Positions 19,981 to 29,160 of a stretch of 64,000 nt of DNA are shown here, in pieces. A program made the position numbers and the translations under genes. The stretch's first letter is position 1, and every line of letters begins with the position of its first letter. Source of the stretch: Roseicyclus sp. (GTDB lineage Bacteria > Pseudomonadota > Alphaproteobacteria > Rhodobacterales > Rhodobacteraceae); contig JAGYJU010000006.1 of NCBI GenBank assembly GCA_018401965.1, positions 99,630-163,629 of the forward strand. The letters run 5' to 3'. The notes beneath the pieces were generated by a model that was given only the letters and a program-made list of their open reading frames with translations, was not told the DNA's origin and ran no database searches.

Positions 19981-21369
19981 ATGACCGGGGTTGAGGGCAG
20001 AACAGCGGATCACCGCAAAGGGCACAACGGGCGCATCCGGGCTGGGGCTTTGGGCATGGTGGCGCTTTTGGCGCTCGCCGCCTGCGAGCGTGACACGGTG
20101 CTTCCGGGGGAACGCTTTGGCACCCGCACCCCGCTGGAGGCAACGCTGCCCGGCGAAGACGGGCGCGCCGCAGCCTCGCGTGTCGGCGATCTTGATGCGA
20201 CCCGCGACATTTCCCTGCCGACGGCCACGCGCCTGGCCGATTGGCCCAGCCGGGGCTACAGCACCGCGAACCTGATCCCGCATGCCGCCCTGTCGGCCAC
20301 CCCGGTGGAACTTTGGGCAACCCCCATCGGCACCGGCAATTCGCGCCGCAACCGCATCGGCACCGACCCGGTGGCGGGCGGCGGCCTGGTCTATACCATC
20401 GATGCCGCCGCACAGGTGCAGGCGACCGCCCTTGTCAATGGCGCGCCCGCCTGGGTGGCAAGCCTGGTGCCCGATTTCGACCGGGGCGGCAACGCGTCGG
20501 GCGGTGGTTTGGCGCTGGAGGGCGGTCGGCTTTATGCCACCACGCCCTATGGCGAGGTTCTCGCGCTCGATGCCGCGTCGGGGGCGGTGATCTGGCGGCA
20601 AAGGCTTGGGTCCGTGCTGGGCGCGCCGACGGTGTCGGGCGGGTTGATCTACGTGGTGGGCCGCAATTCGGAGGCTTGGGCGATCGACGCCGAAGATGGC
20701 CGCCTGCGCTGGAGCGTGCCAAGTTCGGATGCGCCCTCGGTCCTGGTCGGTGGCGCGGCCCCCGCCATCGCGGAGGGACGGGTGATTTTCCCCTTCCCCT
20801 CGGGCGAACTTGTCGCGGCCTTTCCGAATACGGGGGCTACGCTGTGGAATTCCTTTGTCGCGGGGGGGCGTCTGGGCACGGCCTATGCGGGGATCAACGA
20901 CATCACCTCCGACCCGGTCGTGGTCGGCGGAACGGTCTACGCGGGCAACCAGTCGGGCCGCGTGGTGGCGATGGAGGCACGCAGCGGCACCCGGCAATGG
21001 ACCGCGACGGAGGGCGCCTATTCGCCGGTCATCGTGGCGGGCGGCGCGGTGTTCTTCGTCTCTGACCGCAATGAATTGATCCGGTTGGACGCCAGCGATG
21101 GCAGCCGTGTCTGGGGCACGGAATTGCCGCTCTACCAGGCCAATCGCACGCGGCGGCGCCAGGCGGTGTTCACCCATTACGGCCCGGTTCTGGCGGGGGG
21201 CAACCTGATCGTGGCCTCGGGCGACGGGGTGATCCGCATCTTCGCCCCCGATAGCGGCGCGTTGACCGGCACGCTGGAGCTGCGCGGCGGGGCTGCGGCC
21301 CATCCCATCGTCGTGGACGACACCTTGCTGGTGGTCAGCCAGGACGGGCGGCTGCACGCCTATCGGTAG
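19981..21369 (+). CDS. bamB: BamB-like outer-membrane assembly lipoprotein (PQQ beta-propeller)
   Basis: A 462-residue lipoprotein with lipobox LLALAAC (Cys near residue 36) after a basic N-terminus, then a beta-propeller of repeated PQQ-like blades: GGLVYTIDAAAQVQA, GGRLYATTPYGEVLALDAASG, GGLIYVVGRNSEAWAIDAEDG, GTVYAGNQSGRVVAMEARSG. BamB helps BamA fold outer-membrane proteins. In Rhodobacterales this gene commonly precedes der; here it is followed by guaA on the other strand. It is probably cotranscribed with the TPR gene. The gap after it holds two repeated hairpins. Confidence 0.86.
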   Translation: MTGVEGRTADHRKGHNGRIRAGALGMVALLALAACERDTVLPGERFGTRTPLEATLPGEDGRAAASRVGDLDATRDISLPTATRLADWPSRGYSTANLIPHAALSATPVELWATPIGTGNSRRNRIGTDPVAGGGLVYTIDAAAQVQATALVNGAPAWVASLVPDFDRGGNASGGGLALEGGRLYATTPYGEVLALDAASGAVIWRQRLGSVLGAPTVSGGLIYVVGRNSEAWAIDAEDGRLRWSVPSSDAPSVLVGGAAPAIAEGRVIFPFPSGELVAAFPNTGATLWNSFVAGGRLGTAYAGINDITSDPVVVGGTVYAGNQSGRVVAMEARSGTRQWTATEGAYSPVIVAGGAVFFVSDRNELIRLDASDGSRVWGTELPLYQANRTRRRQAVFTHYGPVLAGGNLIVASGDGVIRIFAPDSGALTGTLELRGGAAAHPIVVDDTLLVVSQDGRLHAYR

Positions 21370-21392
21370 GGCAAGGGCCGCTTGCCGGTTTC

Positions 21393-21443
21393 AGGTGGGC
21401 AAGGTGGGCAGATTGCCCGTGACAGGTGGGCAGATTGCCCACC
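21393..21443. repeat. Two tandem hairpin repeats between convergent bamB and guaA
   Basis: A 17-bp unit, AGGTGGGCAGATTGCCC, occurs at 21402-21418 and 21424-21440, with a partial AGGTGGGCA at 21393-21401. Each full unit forms a hairpin (GGGCA, loop gat, TGCCC); the second extends to GGTGGGCA/TGCCCACC. No T-run follows on either strand, so termination activity is uncertain. Confidence 0.6.
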
Positions 21444-21448
21444 GTACG

Positions 21449-23035
21449 TTATTCCCATTCGATGGTGCCGGGGGGCTTTGACGTGATGTCATAGGTCACG
21501 CGGTTGATCCCCTTGACCTCGTTGATGATCCGCGTCGCGGTTTCGCCAAGGAAATCGTGGGTGAAGGGATAGTAATCCGCCGTCATCCCATCGACCGACG
21601 TGACCGCGCGCAGCGCGCAGGCGAAATCATAGGTCCGCCCGTCGCCCATCACGCCCACGGTGCGCACCGGCAGGATCGCCACGAAGGCCTGCCAGATCTC
21701 GTCATACAGCCCGTGCTTGCGGATCTGGTCGATGAAGACGGCATCGGCGCGGCGCAGGATCGCGAGCTTCTCGCGCGTGATCTCGCCCGGGCAGCGGATC
21801 GCAAGGCCGGGGCCGGGAAAGGGATGGCGGCCGATGAAACTGTCGGGCAGGCCCAGCTCGCGGCCCAGCGCGCGCACCTCGTCCTTGAACAATTCGCGCA
21901 AGGGTTCGACCAGCTTCAGGCCCATCTTTTCCGGCAGGCCGCCGACATTGTGGTGCGACTTGATCGTGACCGAGGGCCCGCCCGAGAAGCTGACCGATTC
22001 GATCACATCGGGGTAGAGCGTGCCCTGCGCCAGAAACGCCGCGCCTTCGATCTGGTCGGCGTAATGCTGGAACACGTCGATGAACAGGCGGCCGATGATC
22101 TTGCGCTTGGTTTCGGGGTCCGACACGCCATCCAGCTCGCCCAGGAAGCGGTCGCTTTCCTCGGCATGGATCAACGGGATGTTGTAGGTGTCGCGGAACA
22201 TGGTCACGACCTGCTCCGCCTCGTCCTGGCGCAACAGCCCGTGATCGACGAAAACGCAGGTCAACTGATCGCCGATGGCCTCGTGGATCAGAACGGCGGC
22301 GACAGAGCTGTCGACCCCGCCCGACAAGCCGCAGATGACCTTTGCATCGCCCACCTGGTCGCGGATCGCGCGGATCGCTTCCTCGCGGTAGGCCTTCATC
22401 GTCCAGTCGCCGGTAAAGCCCGCCAGCTTCACGAAATTCTCGTAAAGCGCGCGGCCATTGGGGGTGTGGTGCACCTCGGGGTGGAACTGCACGGCGTAAA
22501 AGCGGCGGTCCAGATCGGCGGTGATGGCAAAGGGCGCGCCGGGCGACGTGCCCAGAACGTCGAAACCGGGTGCAATTTCAGAGACATGATCGCCATGGCT
22601 CATCCAGACCTGTTCGCGGCCCCCAGCGGTGAACCAGCCGGCCAGGAACTCTGTCGCGGTGCCTGCGGGCGTGACATAGGCACGGCCGAATTCGGCGGTG
22701 GCATGTTCGCCCGCCTCTACCTTGCCGCCCAGGTCCTGCATCATCACCTGTTGGCCGTAACAGATGCCCAGGATCGGCACGCCCAGGGTGTAGACGCTGG
22801 CCGGCGGGCGGGGCGATCCGGCGCGCGTCACGCTGTCGGGGCCGCCCGAAAAGATCACCGCCTTCGGCGCGAACTCGGCCAGGAAGGCGTCGGTGACGCT
22901 TTGGTAGGGGTGGATCTCGCAATAGACATGCAGCTCGCGCAGGCGGCGGGCGATCAATTGCGTGACCTGGCTGCCGAAATCGATGATCAGCAGGCGGTCG
23001 TGGTCTTGCGGGTCTGGGACAGCTTGGGTGTTCAT
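21449..23035 (-). CDS. guaA: GMP synthase (glutamine-hydrolysing)
   Basis: GuaA aminates XMP to GMP in the cytosol with glutamine and ATP. The glutaminase domain has the triad Cys92 (GICYGQQ), His185 and Glu187 (FHPEV). The ATP pyrophosphatase PP-loop SGGVDS is at 238-243, followed by the dimerisation domain ending in [14 protein letters not shown], the standard GuaA C-terminus. The 528-residue length is normal with a short N-terminal extension. It stands alone, convergent with the bamB-like gene and divergent from the MttB-like gene. Confidence 0.97.
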   Translation of the reverse strand: MNTQAVPDPQDHDRLLIIDFGSQVTQLIARRLRELHVYCEIHPYQSVTDAFLAEFAPKAVIFSGGPDSVTRAGSPRPPASVYTLGVPILGICYGQQVMMQDLGGKVEAGEHATAEFGRAYVTPAGTATEFLAGWFTAGGREQVWMSHGDHVSEIAPGFDVLGTSPGAPFAITADLDRRFYAVQFHPEVHHTPNGRALYENFVKLAGFTGDWTMKAYREEAIRAIRDQVGDAKVICGLSGGVDSSVAAVLIHEAIGDQLTCVFVDHGLLRQDEAEQVVTMFRDTYNIPLIHAEESDRFLGELDGVSDPETKRKIIGRLFIDVFQHYADQIEGAAFLAQGTLYPDVIESVSFSGGPSVTIKSHHNVGGLPEKMGLKLVEPLRELFKDEVRALGRELGLPDSFIGRHPFPGPGLAIRCPGEITREKLAILRRADAVFIDQIRKHGLYDEIWQAFVAILPVRTVGVMGDGRTYDFACALRAVTSVDGMTADYYPFTHDFLGETATRIINEVKGINRVTYDITSKPPGTIEWE

Positions 23036-23205
23036 GCCCCCGCATTAGAACCGCGCGATTGCCCTTGCAAGCCCGGCTTGTGGCTGCCGGGCGCGCGCGC
23101 ATGTCGCTTTCCCCCGCAGGGTGCCGCAATCTACCCTCGACGCGCGGGCCCCAAGCTGTAGGACTGCGCCAGCAACACGAAGCTCACCCCAGGGGAGAAC
23201 GGGAC

Positions 23206-24756
23206 ATGACGGCAGCGGAACAGGCAGCGGGACGGCGCGGGCGTGGCGGCGGTGGGGCTGCGCGGCGGGCCGAACGTTCGGCCGTCAGCTTTGAAACCGC
23301 GCGCTTCATCGAACGCAACATTCCCAATTTCGAGATCCTCACGCCCGAGGCGATCGAGATCATCGAACATAATGCCGAAACCGTGCTGGAAGAAATCGGC
23401 GTGAATTTCGTCGAAAACCCCGCAGCGCTTGATCGTTGGCGGCAGGCGGGCGCGGATGTGCGCGGCGAACGGGTGCACATCCCGCGCGGCCTGGCGCGCA
23501 AGCTGATCGCGACCGCGCCCTCGAAATTCACCCAGATCGCCCGCAACCCCGCCCGCAACGTCGAGATCGGGGGCAATTCGCTCGTGTTGGCGCCGGTCTA
23601 TGGCCCGCCCTTCGTGCGCGACCGCCTTGGCGGCCGGCGCTACGCCACCATGGCCGATTTCGAGATGTTCGTGAAACTGGCCTACATGTCGAAATGGCTG
23701 CACCATTCCGGCGGCACGGTGTGCGAGCCGACCGATGTGCCGGTGAACAAGCGCCACCTGGACATGCTCTATGCGCATATGACCTTGTCGGACAAACCCT
23801 ACATGGGGTCGGTCACGGAACCCTCGCGCGCGGTTGATTCGATCGAGATGTCGAAGATCCTGTTCGGCGCCGATGTGGTCGACACCCATTGCGTGATGAC
23901 CTCGCTGATCAACATCAACTCGCCGCTGACCTTCGACAGCACGATGATGGGCGCGCTGGAACATTACGCCGCCGCGGGGCAGGCCTGCATCATCTCGCCC
24001 TTCATCGTCGGTGGCGCCATGGCCCCCGTTTCGGTCGCGGGCACCCTGACGCAGGTCTTGGCCGAGGTTCTGGCGGGCGTGGCCTACAGCCAGTTGGTGC
24101 GCGCGGGCAGCCCGATGATTTTCGGCGCCTTCGTCACCTCGATCGACATGAATTCGGGCGCGCCCACCTTTGGCACGCCGGAGGCCAGCCAGATCACCTA
24201 TGGCGCGGGTCAGTTGGCACGGCGTCTGAACCTGCCTTACCGGTCTGCCGGATCGTTCACCGGGTCCAAGCTTCCCGATGCGCAGGCGGCCTATGAAACC
24301 GCGAATTCGTTGAACTCCGGCCTGTTGTCGGGGGTGAATTTCATGCTTCACGCCTGTGGCTGGCTGGAAGGCGGCCTTGTCGCCAGCCCCGAGAAATTCG
24401 TGATGGATGCCGACCAGCTGGGCATCTTGCACAAGCTGGCCGAGGGTATCCCGATGGATGCCAACGCGCAGGCGATGGATGCGCTGCGCGAAGTCGGGCC
24501 GGGGGGGCATTTCCTGGGCTGTGCGCATACGCAGGCGAATTATGCGACCGCTTTCTGGCGCACCAACCTGCTGGATTACAAACCCTATGAAACCTGGTCG
24601 GATGAAGGCGCGCGCGACACCGAGGCGCTGGCGTCGGTTCGGCTGGACAAGATGCTGGCCGATTACCGCCAGCCGATGCTGGACCCGGCCATCAACGAGG
24701 AATTGCGCGCCTATATGACCGCGAAAAAGGCGGCCATGCCCGACGCCTTCATCTGA
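23206..24756 (+). CDS. MttB-superfamily corrinoid methyltransferase, non-pyrrolysine type
   Basis: A 516-residue protein of the MttB family (COG5598). It has the TIM-barrel core of the family, for example CEPTDVPVNKRHLDMLYAHM, YMGSVTEPSRAVDSIEMSKI and SPFIVGGAMAPVSVAGTLTQVLAEVLAG. There is no in-frame amber codon, so unlike archaeal trimethylamine methyltransferase it does not use pyrrolysine. Characterised non-Pyl members act on quaternary amines such as glycine betaine and pass the methyl group to a corrinoid protein. No corrinoid protein or second methyltransferase is adjacent, so the substrate is open. The start ATG follows AGGGGAGAA; the N-terminus (GRRGRGGGGAARRAERS) is basic and low-complexity. 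Confidence 0.9.
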   Translation: MTAAEQAAGRRGRGGGGAARRAERSAVSFETARFIERNIPNFEILTPEAIEIIEHNAETVLEEIGVNFVENPAALDRWRQAGADVRGERVHIPRGLARKLIATAPSKFTQIARNPARNVEIGGNSLVLAPVYGPPFVRDRLGGRRYATMADFEMFVKLAYMSKWLHHSGGTVCEPTDVPVNKRHLDMLYAHMTLSDKPYMGSVTEPSRAVDSIEMSKILFGADVVDTHCVMTSLININSPLTFDSTMMGALEHYAAAGQACIISPFIVGGAMAPVSVAGTLTQVLAEVLAGVAYSQLVRAGSPMIFGAFVTSIDMNSGAPTFGTPEASQITYGAGQLARRLNLPYRSAGSFTGSKLPDAQAAYETANSLNSGLLSGVNFMLHACGWLEGGLVASPEKFVMDADQLGILHKLAEGIPMDANAQAMDALREVGPGGHFLGCAHTQANYATAFWRTNLLDYKPYETWSDEGARDTEALASVRLDKMLADYRQPMLDPAINEELRAYMTAKKAAMPDAFI

Positions 24757-24762
24757 CACCCG

Positions 24763-25005
24763 TCACGGGCCGGAGCGCGCGGCGCACAAAAGCGCGCTCA
24801 TCACCTCGACATGGCGCAGGGCCGAATACCCAAGCCCTCCGCCAAGCCGGGCCGCGTTCAACTTGTCTTCTTCCGCCAGAAGCGCGGGCACCGGTCGCCG
24901 TCGCGCGCGGCGCTGCGCGTCGCCGGTCAGCGCCGCCATCCGCGCCGCGCGCAACAGCAGGCCGGGGCGGTGCATTCGGGACAAGGTGGTGATCAGATCG
25001 GACAT
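24763..25005 (-). CDS. DUF6477-type small protein
   Basis: An 80-residue basic protein of a small family seen in Rhodobacterales. Visible features are MSDLITTLSRMHRPGLLLRAARM at the N-terminus and GGLGYSALRHVEVMSALLCA at the C-terminus. I use the ATG at 25005 because AGGAA lies eight bases upstream; a start nine codons earlier is possible. It is convergent with the MttB-like gene (six bases apart) and divergent from the DUF6456 gene. Function unknown. Confidence 0.65.
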   Translation of the reverse strand: MSDLITTLSRMHRPGLLLRAARMAALTGDAQRRARRRPVPALLAEEDKLNAARLGGGLGYSALRHVEVMSALLCAARSGP

Positions 25006-25076
25006 CGGGATCATTCCTGAACGGGTGAACATCGCCGTTCATGCTGCGCCCAGCTGCCCGGGTGTTGCGCGAAAAC

Positions 25077-25152
25077 TTATCCACCGAACGCCCCCCGGCT
25101 ATCCGTTTACGTTTTGGCAACAAATTCTGTTTTATCCACAGATTTTAACCAT
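25077..25152. promoter_or_regulatory. DnaA-box-like and CtrA-half-site-like elements in the DUF6477/DUF6456 gap
   Basis: An AT-rich segment holds TTATCCACA at 25132-25140, identical to the consensus DnaA box, a one-mismatch copy TTATCCACC at 25077-25085, and TTAACCAT at 25145-25152, identical to the alphaproteobacterial CtrA half-site. They lie between two divergent genes, 60-135 bp upstream of the DUF6456 start. Binding is not shown; the match is by sequence only. Confidence 0.4.
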
Positions 25153-25211
25153 TCAGTAATCAATTGGGCGAAATCCTGCCCTCGTTGTCCAATCGCGAGG
25201 GAGATGGAACC

Positions 25212-26372
25212 ATGACATCGGCCACGGCCGATCAGGGTCGCCCCATGCCTGATCACTGCCCCCTGTCGTCTGGCCTGCCCGGTTGGCTGCCGGTGTCGGC
25301 GCGGCAATACCTGGCCCATACGGCCGCTGGCCAATCGCTGCGCGAGATCGCGCGGGCGACGGGCGAGGCGCCTTCGACCGTGCTGCGGCGCGTGCGTCGG
25401 TTGGAGGCGCGGCGCGAGGACCCGCTTTTGGACGAAGCCTTGATGGCGCTTGGCCATGTGGCCCGGCCCCCGACAGACACAGACCTACAGGCAAAGGAGC
25501 CTCTGCCCATGACAGCCCCGTTCCGGTCCCCGATGGGGGATGAAGGTACCATCGCCCGCGAAGCCCGCCGCATCCTGCGCCGCTTGTGTGAAACCGATGC
25601 CGTGCTGGCCGTGGTCCAAGATCTTGACCAGGCCGTCGTGTTGCGACCCGGCCCGGATGGCCAACACACGCGCACCGCCATCGTGGATCGCGGCGTGGCC
25701 CAGGCCTTCGCGATCAAGGATTGGATCACCTGCCACAAGATGGGCCGGATCGCGCAATATGTCATCACCCCGGTCGGCAAGGCGGCGCTGCGCCGCTTGC
25801 TGGACGAAGACCGCAAGCGCCGCCACGAGGCGCTTGGCTTTGCCGAGGCCACGACACCCTTTCAGGCGCAACATGCGCTTTGGGGCCGGGCGCAGGTGGC
25901 GGATGGCGCCGGGCGGGTGCGCAGCGTCAAGGTGAACCTGGCCGAATCGCCGCTTGGGGTCTTGGCGCGGCGCAAGGGCGCGGATGAAAAGGTGTTTCTC
26001 GCGCCGGAACTGGTGCAGGCGGGCGAACGGCTGCGCGAAGATTTCGAACGCGCCCAGATGGGCCCGCGCGTGGGCCAGAACTGGGACAGGTTCCTGACCG
26101 GCGGCGACCGGGGCGGGTTTCTGGCCGACAGCGGCCTGGCAGAAGGGCCGCGCGCCGCGCGCCAACGCGTGTCTGACGCGCTCGATGACCTGGGGCCGGG
26201 CCTGTCGGACGTGGTGTTGCGGGTCTGTTGTTTTCTCGAAGGCCTGGAACAGGCCGAAAAGCGGTTGGGCTGGTCGGCGCGGTCGGGCAAGATCGTGCTC
26301 AAGATCGGGCTGCAGCGGCTGTTGAAACATTACGAGGCGCGCCATGGTTTCGTGCCTGCCCTGCGCGACTAG
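25212..26372 (+). CDS. DUF6456 protein with an N-terminal helix-turn-helix
   Basis: A 386-residue protein. The N-terminal segment SARQYLAHTAAGQSLREIARATGEAPSTVLRRVRRLEAR reads as a classic helix-turn-helix, and the C-terminal half (HEALGFAEATTPFQAQHALW through GLQRLLKHYEARHG) matches DUF6456. It therefore looks like a DNA-binding regulator; targets are unknown. The ATG at 25212 is preceded by GAGGGAGATGG, and the frame's earlier start at 25164 lacks such a site. The promoter region has DnaA-box-like and CtrA-like sequences, raising the possibility of cell-cycle control. Confidence 0.77.
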   Translation: MTSATADQGRPMPDHCPLSSGLPGWLPVSARQYLAHTAAGQSLREIARATGEAPSTVLRRVRRLEARREDPLLDEALMALGHVARPPTDTDLQAKEPLPMTAPFRSPMGDEGTIAREARRILRRLCETDAVLAVVQDLDQAVVLRPGPDGQHTRTAIVDRGVAQAFAIKDWITCHKMGRIAQYVITPVGKAALRRLLDEDRKRRHEALGFAEATTPFQAQHALWGRAQVADGAGRVRSVKVNLAESPLGVLARRKGADEKVFLAPELVQAGERLREDFERAQMGPRVGQNWDRFLTGGDRGGFLADSGLAEGPRAARQRVSDALDDLGPGLSDVVLRVCCFLEGLEQAEKRLGWSARSGKIVLKIGLQRLLKHYEARHGFVPALRD

Positions 26373-26409
26373 GCCGGGGCAGGGCTTGCAGCGGGCGGTC
26401 TTTGGGGTT

Positions 26410-26450
26410 TGCATGCCGTGCAAGGCGCCTGTGCCGAAATGCGGCATGCA
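26410..26450. promoter_or_regulatory. Long-spaced inverted repeat before lipA
   Basis: Perfect 9-bp arms TGCATGCCG (26410-26418) and CGGCATGCA (26442-26450) are separated by 23 bases. It ends 53 bp before the lipA start. It could be an operator pair or an mRNA hairpin after the DUF6456 gene; there is no T-run. Confidence 0.4.
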
Positions 26451-26503
26451 GACCGCGCAAGGATCGGCTATAAGATCAGCATCTGGAGGAGAGAGGCCCT
26501 TTC

Positions 26504-27454
26504 ATGCGCGATCTGAAAATCCCCGACCAGCGCCACCCCGAAAAGGCGCATCGCCCCGACAATGCCCAGCCGAAAAAGCCAAGCTGGATCCGGGTCAAGG
26601 CGCCCGTGGGCAAAGGCTACCAGGACACCGCCCGGATCATGCGCGACAACAAGCTTGTCACCGTCTGCGAAGAAGCGGGCTGCCCCAATGTCGGCGAATG
26701 CTGGTCGCAGGGCCATGCCACGATGATGATCATGGGCGATATCTGCACGCGCGGCTGTTCCTTCTGCAACATCGCCACCGGCAAGCCGAATGCGCTCGAC
26801 GTGTTCGAGCCGGGGCGGGTGGCCGATGCCGTGGCCAAGCTGGGCCTGAACCACGTGGTCATCACATCGGTCGACCGGGACGACCTGGAAGATGGCGGGG
26901 CCGAGCATTTCGCCATGACGATCCGCGCGATCCGCAAGCGCGCGCCCGACACCACGATCGAGATCCTGACACCCGATTTCCTGAAATGCGCCCCCAGCGT
27001 GCTGGAAGCGGTGGTTGCCGCCAAACCCGACGTGTTCAACCACAACCTTGAAACCGTGCCGGGGCTTTACCCCAGCGTGCGGCCCGGCGCGCGCTATTTC
27101 CACAGCTTGCGTCTGTTGCAGCGGGTCAAGGAACTCGATCCCACGATGTTCACCAAGTCGGGCATCATGGTCGGGCTTGGCGAAGACCGGCAGGGCGTCT
27201 TGCAGGTGATGGATGACATGCGCGCCGCCGATGTCGATTTCCTGACCATCGGGCAATATCTGCAACCCACGCCCAAGCATCACACGCTGGATCGGTTCGT
27301 GCATCCCGACGAATTCGCGGCCTATGAAAAAGCCGCCTACGGCAAGGGGTTCCTCATGGTCTCGGCCACGCCGCTGACACGGTCAAGCTATCATGCGGGC
27401 GATGATTTCGCGCGGCTGCGTGCGGCGCGGCTGGCCAAGTTGGGCGTAAACTAA
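26504..27454 (+). CDS. lipA: Lipoyl synthase
   Basis: A radical-SAM enzyme that inserts two sulfurs into octanoyl-E2/GcvH to make lipoyl groups. The auxiliary 4Fe-4S cluster cysteines are C55, C60 and C66 ([12 protein letters not shown]), and the radical SAM cluster is C81-TRG-C85-SF-C88. The C-terminal [10 protein letters not shown] carries the conserved RSSYHA serine that ligates the auxiliary cluster. The 316-residue length is normal. Start chosen after GGAGGAGAGAGG. It ends three bases from the convergent cytochrome c gene. Confidence 0.97.
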   Translation: MRDLKIPDQRHPEKAHRPDNAQPKKPSWIRVKAPVGKGYQDTARIMRDNKLVTVCEEAGCPNVGECWSQGHATMMIMGDICTRGCSFCNIATGKPNALDVFEPGRVADAVAKLGLNHVVITSVDRDDLEDGGAEHFAMTIRAIRKRAPDTTIEILTPDFLKCAPSVLEAVVAAKPDVFNHNLETVPGLYPSVRPGARYFHSLRLLQRVKELDPTMFTKSGIMVGLGEDRQGVLQVMDDMRAADVDFLTIGQYLQPTPKHHTLDRFVHPDEFAAYEKAAYGKGFLMVSATPLTRSSYHAGDDFARLRAARLAKLGVN

Positions 27455-27457
27455 GCC

Positions 27458-28351
27458 TTAGTCGCCCGCCGGTGGCAGCGCCTTGAGATAGGCGGCGATG
27501 GCCAAACGGTCTTCGTCGCCCAACATGGCAATGTTGCGGATCACCGATACCATGTGCCCGCCCGCGCTGTCGAAATCCGGGGTGAACCCGTCGTTCAGAT
27601 AGGCGGCAATTTCCGCCTCTGACCAGGTCAACCGGTCGGGCGTCAGCGCGGGGATCGTGCCGCTGCCCGAGGGGTTGGGCGCGCCCGCCATCCAGGCCCT
27701 GCGATCCAGCCCGCCCAGCGCGTCGCGCGGCGTGTGGCATTCGGCGCAATGCGCCAGCGCCTCGGCCAGGTAGCGGCCGCGGGTTTCTGCCTCGGTCAGC
27801 TCCCCGGTGACGACAAAATCATCGTGCAGGTTCAACAGGTTCCACGCGCCAACCGCGCGGCGAATGGAAAAGGGAAACCCGATCTCATGCGGTGCCGATG
27901 GCGTGTCGGCGGATGGAAGCGTCTGCCAGAATGCCCAAAGATCCGCCAGGTCCTGACGCGCGGCCAACCGGTAGGCGCCGTAGGGAAAGGCGGGGTAGTA
28001 ATGCCGACCCTCGGGACTGGTGCCTTCCTGAACCGCGGTGACGAAATCGGCGAAAGACCATGCGCCGATGCCCTGTTCGGGATGCATCGAGATATTGGGC
28101 GCGATGAAGGTGCCGAACTCAGAGGCAAATCTTTGCCCGCCCGCCAGCACCAGCCGCGCCGCGCCGGTCGCGCCCTCGGCTGCGTGGCACGATGCACAGC
28201 CCGCCGCCCAGAACACGGCTTCGCCCGCGATGGCGTCACCCGTCAGCCCGGCCAGCGCCGTGTCCGGCACGGTGACGGGGCGCGTCAAGGCCAAGCCGCC
28301 CGCCAAAAAGGCCAGCGCAAGAACGGGAAGGGCGATCAGAACCGGGCGCAT
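27458..28351 (-). CDS. Membrane-anchored diheme cytochrome c
   Basis: A 297-residue protein with an N-terminal hydrophobic anchor or signal (residues 4-23) and two heme sites, C52-AS-C55-H56 and C202-AE-C205-H206. The block APNISMHPEQGIGAWSFADFVTAVQEG is typical of the cytochrome subunits of membrane dehydrogenases (alcohol or gluconate type) and related periplasmic c cytochromes. No dehydrogenase partner is adjacent. It is on the same strand as the cytochrome c' gene 45 bp upstream, so the two may be one operon. Electron donor and acceptor are unknown. Confidence 0.89.
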   Translation of the reverse strand: MRPVLIALPVLALAFLAGGLALTRPVTVPDTALAGLTGDAIAGEAVFWAAGCASCHAAEGATGAARLVLAGGQRFASEFGTFIAPNISMHPEQGIGAWSFADFVTAVQEGTSPEGRHYYPAFPYGAYRLAARQDLADLWAFWQTLPSADTPSAPHEIGFPFSIRRAVGAWNLLNLHDDFVVTGELTEAETRGRYLAEALAHCAECHTPRDALGGLDRRAWMAGAPNPSGSGTIPALTPDRLTWSEAEIAAYLNDGFTPDFDSAGGHMVSVIRNIAMLGDEDRLAIAAYLKALPPAGD

Positions 28352-28396
28352 GGGGACAGGGGCCGGGGCGACATGGTCGCCCCGATCCCGATCATG

Positions 28397-28852
28397 TCAT
28401 TCAGGCGCGCGGTACGCGTCGTGGCAGGCGCCGCAGCTGCCGCCAACCGGGCCAAGGGCGGCCTGCATGCCTTCCAGCCCGCCACCGGCAACGGCCGCAA
28501 GACCTTGGGCGGCGGCGCCGAAGGCACCCCATTTCTCGACCACGTCGGGCAGGTTTTCCCAGATCGCGGGCAGGGCGCGCGTGCCCTCTAATGCCATGTT
28601 GTCGGTGCCTTCGGGCCAATGAAAGCTCTGGTCCAGCATCGAGATGGCGACCAGGTTGTCGGCGGCGGCCTGGGCAGAGGCGGCATCATACTCGGTATTG
28701 CCGCGCGCCATGTTGGCGACGACCCCGATATTCAACGCCATGATCTGAAATTGGCCCTGGCGGGCCTGCACGGGCGCAGGCAGATCCTGGGCCAGGGTTG
28801 TGCCGGCGGCCGCGATGGCTGCGAGGGTCAATAAACTTGTACGGAACATCAT
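28397..28852 (-). CDS. Cytochrome c' (c-prime)
   Basis: A 151-residue periplasmic protein with signal peptide MMFRTSLLTLAAIAAAGTTLAQ and a single C-terminal heme site CGACH, the hallmark of the four-helix cytochrome c' family. These bind NO or CO and are linked to NO tolerance. The family's N-terminal RQGQFQIMALNIGVVANMARG block is present. The start is the first of two adjacent ATGs, preceded by AGGGAG. It probably forms an operon with the diheme cytochrome downstream. Confidence 0.87.
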   Translation of the reverse strand: MMFRTSLLTLAAIAAAGTTLAQDLPAPVQARQGQFQIMALNIGVVANMARGNTEYDAASAQAAADNLVAISMLDQSFHWPEGTDNMALEGTRALPAIWENLPDVVEKWGAFGAAAQGLAAVAGGGLEGMQAALGPVGGSCGACHDAYRAPE

Positions 28853-28975
28853 TGGTATGGCTCCCTGCCAGTAGCGCTGTGAAACGGTCGTCAATCGATA
28901 GCTTAGAGACCCCAAAGATCCCGTCAACAAACGGTTTTGTGACTTTGCGCAGGGGCGGGGTGCGAATTTCCGATC

Positions 28976-29160
28976 CTAGGGCGCGGTCAGGCGCGGGCCA
29001 CGCGGCACCCGGTCTGCCGTCAGCCAATCGGGCCAGCCAAGACATGTTCGATGCCAACCGCCAGAAGGCCGATGCCACAGACCACCGCGATGGCGATCTG
29101 CTGGGGGCGCGACGGCGGGTTGCGCAGCCACAGCAGCATCCGCATCAGGAACGGCGGCAT
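28976..29160 (-). CDS. Small one-TM protein coupled to hpt, possibly frameshifted
   Basis: A short gene beginning [20 protein letters not shown], with one TM helix (QIAIAVVCGIGLLAVGI). As given it stops at 29020 (46 residues, ending HVLAGPIG). A single-base correction near 29038-29046 would switch to a frame that reads LGWPDWLTADRVPRGPRLTAP and stops at 28976, giving about 61 residues. The second C-terminus looks more protein-like, so a frame break is likely but unproven. The ATG overlaps the hpt stop by one base (TGATG), which supports translation. Function unknown. Confidence 0.5.

Noticed and set aside
23206..24756. Pyrrolysine-dependent trimethylamine methyltransferase
   Set aside because: There is no in-frame amber codon; the gene belongs to the non-Pyl branch.
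25077..25152. Chromosome replication origin
   Set aside because: Only two DnaA-box-like sites and no linked dnaA, hemE or parAB genes; too little to call an origin.
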